In this document: positions 6,336 to 8,193 of the stretch, piece after piece
Layout of the letters: each line of letters opens with the position of its first letter
How positions within the stretch are numbered: the stretch's first letter is position 1
DNA from: an uncultured Ruminococcus sp.
Lineage (GTDB): Bacteria > Bacillota > Clostridia > Oscillospirales > Ruminococcaceae
Reading direction: 5' to 3'
Assembly: GCA_900539095.1 (NCBI GenBank)
Contig: UQAR01000086.1
Coordinates: 1-8,193, forward strand
DNA length: 8,193 nucleotides
The notes under the pieces: model-generated
Told to the model about the DNA's origin: nothing
What the model saw: only the letters and a program-made list of their open reading frames with translations
Databases searched by the model: none
Program-made: the position numbers and the translations under genes

Positions 6336-6450
6336 CAGTTTTTTGCCATATTGCCCTCACAGGCAGCATAAAAAAGTTTGCTAACGGCAATTTTGTCAGT
6401 TTGCATAAAATATCAAGCAGGGTTCTGTGCAAAAATTCATGCCGCTCTAC

Positions 6451-6728
6451 AAGTTTACATGATTTGATACACGATTTTTACACGATTTAAACAGTCCTCA
6501 AAGCCCATAGATACGCACTTTACACGATTACACGATTTATTTTATATATACATAATGGAAAATTATTACAATGATATACAGAGTGTAAATATTATATATA
6601 ATAAAAACAAACGAGCCGTTTTAATCGTGTAACCGTGTAAAAAGCACCTCAAACCACGCAGATAGGCGGTTTAAGCCACACACAAAATCGTGTGTGAAAC
6701 GTGTAAATAATCGTGTAATTACAAACTT
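6451..6728. repeat. Palindromic array of ten TACACGATT-type motifs (MITE-like or protein-binding array)
   Basis: The left arm carries TACACGATT-type copies starting at 6456 (TACATGATTT), 6468, 6479, 6521 and 6529. The right arm carries the reverse complement (AATCGTGTA) at 6623-6632, 6631-6640, 6686-6695, 6697-6706 and 6709-6718. Spacings mirror each other: 12, 11 then 8 bp on the left, and 8 then 11, 12 bp on the right. The outer edges read AAGTTT (6451) and AAACTT (6728). Between the triplet and doublet of each arm lies a related 27-mer, at 6496-6522 and 6647-6673, matching at 20 of 27 positions in direct orientation. The centre (about 6539-6620) is very AT-rich. I see no transposase and no clear target duplication. 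It could be a miniature inverted-repeat element, an iteron-like binding array or a structured RNA. Confidence 0.7.
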
Positions 6729-6770
6729 TGAATGACAAAAAATAAATCACCGACAGGCGATACCATAATT

Positions 6771-6808
6771 CCTCACTCCTCATTCCTCACTCTTACAAAC
6801 TCCTCACT
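6771..6808. repeat. Short CCTCACT/CCTCATT tandem repeat
   Basis: Three adjacent 7-bp units (CCTCACT, CCTCATT, CCTCACT, 6771-6791) are followed after 10 bp by a fourth, CCTCACT (6802-6808). It lies just upstream of the galK promoter. It may be simple slippage or a degraded dispersed repeat, and no function is apparent. Confidence 0.5.
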
Positions 6809-6824
6809 TTTAATAAATTTTCTA

Positions 6825-6853
6825 TTGAAAAAAACGCATAGATATTGTATAAT
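6825..6853 (+). promoter_or_regulatory. Sigma-A type promoter of galK
   Basis: TTGAAA (6825-6830), a 17-nt spacer and a perfect TATAAT (6848-6853) give 11 of 12 consensus bases. The predicted start near 6860 leaves a leader of about 35 nt that contains GGAGG at 6880-6884. No obvious operator palindrome overlaps the hexamers. Confidence 0.8.
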
Positions 6854-6894
6854 AGTAGAGTATAGTTGATTTTACGTTCGGAGGATAATACATA

Positions 6895-8136
6895 ATGAAA
6901 AAATACACACTTGACGAGGTCTACACTGCCGATATGACGGCGTTTCAGAGAGAAAGATACAACAGAGTCGCAGATGAGTTTGAAAAGCTTTACGGTGAAA
7001 AGCCAACTGCTTTCTTCTCTGCACCGGGCAGAACTGAGGTAGGCGGCAACCACACCGACCACAATTTCGGCTGCGTTCTTGCGGCAGGCGTTTCACTTGA
7101 CGTTATCGCTGCTGTTGCTCCTGACACTGAGGAAAACGTTATTACCATAAAGTCTGAGGGTTTCCCTATGGACACTGTGAACGTTGAGGACGATACCATT
7201 TACGAGGAGCAGAAAAACACTTCTGCGGCACTTATAAGAGGTATGTCAGCCGGTTTTAAGAAGAACGGTCACAAGGCTGGTGGATTCAAGGCTTACGCAA
7301 CTTCAAACGTGCTCAAAGGCTCAGGACTTTCATCTTCTGCGGCTTATGAAGTGCTTATTGGAACTATCCTCAACGGTCTTTACAATGACGGTGAGGTTTC
7401 TGCTGTGGAGATAGCTCAGATAGCTCAGTTTGCAGAGAACGTTTATTTCGGCAAGCCTTCCGGACTTATGGACCAAATGGCGTCATCTGTAGGCGGCTTT
7501 ATCACTATTGATTTTGCTGACGAAAAGCACCCTGTTATAGATTCTGTAAAGTTTGATTTCACAAAGAGCGGTCACGCACTGTGTATCGTTGACACAAAGG
7601 GCAATCATGCAGACCTTACTCCTGAATATGCGGCTATCCCTGAGGAAATGAAGTCTGTGGCTGCTTTCTTCGGCAAAAAGGTGCTCAGAGAGATAACAAA
7701 AGAGCAGCTCCTTGAAAACATCTGTGCAGTTCGTAAAAAGTGCAGCGACAGGGCTGTGCTGAGAGCACTTCACTTCTTTGACGACAACGAGAGAGTAGGC
7801 AAAGAGGCTGCCGCACTTGGCAGCGGAGATTTTGACGCTTTCCTCGGTCTTATAAACGAGTCAGGCGACTCATCATTCAAATATCTTCAGAACATCTACG
7901 CCTCCTCAGCTCCTGCCGAGCAGGGTCTGTCACTGGCTTTGTATCTTGCTAAGCAAGCTCTTGACGGCGAAGGTGCTTGCAGAGTTCACGGAGGCGGATT
8001 TGCAGGAACTATTCAGGCGTTCGTACCTGAATACAAGCTTGACGCTTTCAAGTCTGAAATGGAAAGAGTGTTCGGCGAGGGTTCATGCTATGTACTGTCC
8101 ATCAGACCAGTAGGCGGCGTACAGATAGAGTTTTAA
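6895..8136 (+). CDS. galK: Galactokinase (GHMP kinase family)
   Basis: This cytoplasmic enzyme phosphorylates galactose at C1 with ATP, the entry step of the Leloir pathway. The 413-residue protein is full length and has all three GHMP/galactokinase motifs. The sugar-binding signature is GRTEVGGNHTDHN at 45-57, with the catalytic Arg probably Arg46. The ATP loop is KGSGLSSSAA at 141-150, and GGGFAGTIQAF lies at 366-376. The catalytic Asp is probably Asp193 in SGLMDQMASS. The signature departs from the classical GRVNLIGEHTDYN form, so another GHMP sugar kinase such as an N-acetylgalactosamine kinase is a minor alternative. The ATG follows GGAGG by 10 nt and a near-consensus promoter. The gene diverges from the iorA operon. 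Genomic sequence ends 10 bp after its stop, so any downstream galactose genes are not visible. Confidence 0.93.
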   Translation: MKKYTLDEVYTADMTAFQRERYNRVADEFEKLYGEKPTAFFSAPGRTEVGGNHTDHNFGCVLAAGVSLDVIAAVAPDTEENVITIKSEGFPMDTVNVEDDTIYEEQKNTSAALIRGMSAGFKKNGHKAGGFKAYATSNVLKGSGLSSSAAYEVLIGTILNGLYNDGEVSAVEIAQIAQFAENVYFGKPSGLMDQMASSVGGFITIDFADEKHPVIDSVKFDFTKSGHALCIVDTKGNHADLTPEYAAIPEEMKSVAAFFGKKVLREITKEQLLENICAVRKKCSDRAVLRALHFFDDNERVGKEAAALGSGDFDAFLGLINESGDSSFKYLQNIYASSAPAEQGLSLALYLAKQALDGEGACRVHGGGFAGTIQAFVPEYKLDAFKSEMERVFGEGSCYVLSIRPVGGVQIEF

Positions 8137-8146
8137 ATTTCAGGAG

Positions 8147-8193
8147 CTGTCTCTTATACACATCTCCGAGCCCACGAGACTAAGGCGAATCTC
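8147..8193 (+). other. Illumina Nextera adapter carried into the assembly (artefact)
   Basis: Bases 8147-8165 are the 19-bp Tn5 mosaic end, CTGTCTCTTATACACATCT. Bases 8166-8180 continue as the Nextera read-2 adapter (CCGAGCCCACGAGAC), 8181-8188 are the eight-base i7 index TAAGGCGA, and 8189-8193 (ATCTC) begin the P7 end. The order is exactly that of a Nextera library end, so this is untrimmed adapter and not a genomic transposon. Genomic sequence stops at 8146. Confidence 0.98.

Larger units (their letters stand above)
6226..6894. other. Divergent intergenic region between iorA and galK
   Basis: This 669-bp region separates two divergently transcribed genes and encodes no supported protein. 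It holds the iorA leader and promoter (to 6335), an unremarkable AT-rich stretch (6336-6450), the palindromic repeat array (6451-6728), a short CCTCACT tandem repeat (6771-6808), and the galK promoter and ribosome site (6825-6884). Its length and repeat content are unlike the compact spacing elsewhere in the operon. Confidence 0.7.

Noticed and set aside
6555..6632. A 25-codon frame starting ATGGAAAATTATTAC in the centre of the palindromic array
   Set aside because: No Shine-Dalgarno sequence precedes it, and its end is formed by a repeat unit, so it is most likely chance.
6451..6728. CRISPR array reading of the TACACGATT repeats
   Set aside because: Units are about 10 bp, spacings are 8-12 bp or irregular, and the copies invert at the centre. 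There are no cas genes.
8147..8165. A genuine Tn5 transposon end downstream of galK
   Set aside because: The mosaic end is followed in exact order by the Nextera read-2 adapter, an i7 index and the start of P7, which only a sequencing library explains.

Overview
The window looks like a chromosomal contig from an anaerobic Gram-positive Clostridia member. A Ruminococcus-like Oscillospiraceae is my best guess, from the AT-leaning base use, AGGAGG-type ribosome binding sites, consensus housekeeping promoters, a clostridial 2[4Fe-4S] ferredoxin and a ferredoxin-dependent 2-oxoacid oxidoreductase. Species cannot be fixed from the sequence alone. The last 47 bases (8147-8193) are not genomic. They are an Illumina Nextera adapter with an i7 index, so the true contig ends at 8146.

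Layout from the left. Bases 1-613 (minus) hold the N-terminal 204 residues of a secreted or membrane-anchored Thr/Lys/Ser/Ala-rich protein. It starts at TTG, has a near-consensus promoter, and runs off the window. Bases 614-1144 are non-coding and carry two bidirectional terminator hairpins. A 56-residue ferredoxin gene (1145-1315, minus) follows, with its own promoter.

Bases 1471-6225 (all minus) form an arylpyruvate/arylacetate module. In transcription order it is iorA and iorB (indolepyruvate:ferredoxin oxidoreductase), an HD-domain phosphohydrolase overlapping iorB by one base, then after a 162-bp gap phenylacetate-CoA ligase (paaK) and a tandem ACT-domain protein. IorAB interconverts arylpyruvates with arylacetyl-CoA plus CO2 using ferredoxin. 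PaaK interconverts arylacetate and arylacetyl-CoA at the cost of ATP. Together they can run as aromatic amino acid catabolism or, in reverse, as salvage of phenylacetate or indoleacetate into aromatic amino acids. The ACT protein is a likely amino acid sensor and the nearby ferredoxin a plausible electron partner.

Bases 6226-6894 are the divergent intergenic region between iorA and galK. They contain a roughly 278-bp palindromic array: ten copies of a TACACGATT-type motif, five per arm in opposite orientations, around an AT-rich centre. It is the most unusual structure in the window. A short CCTCACT tandem repeat and a near-consensus galK promoter follow. Galactokinase (6895-8136, plus) closes the genomic part.
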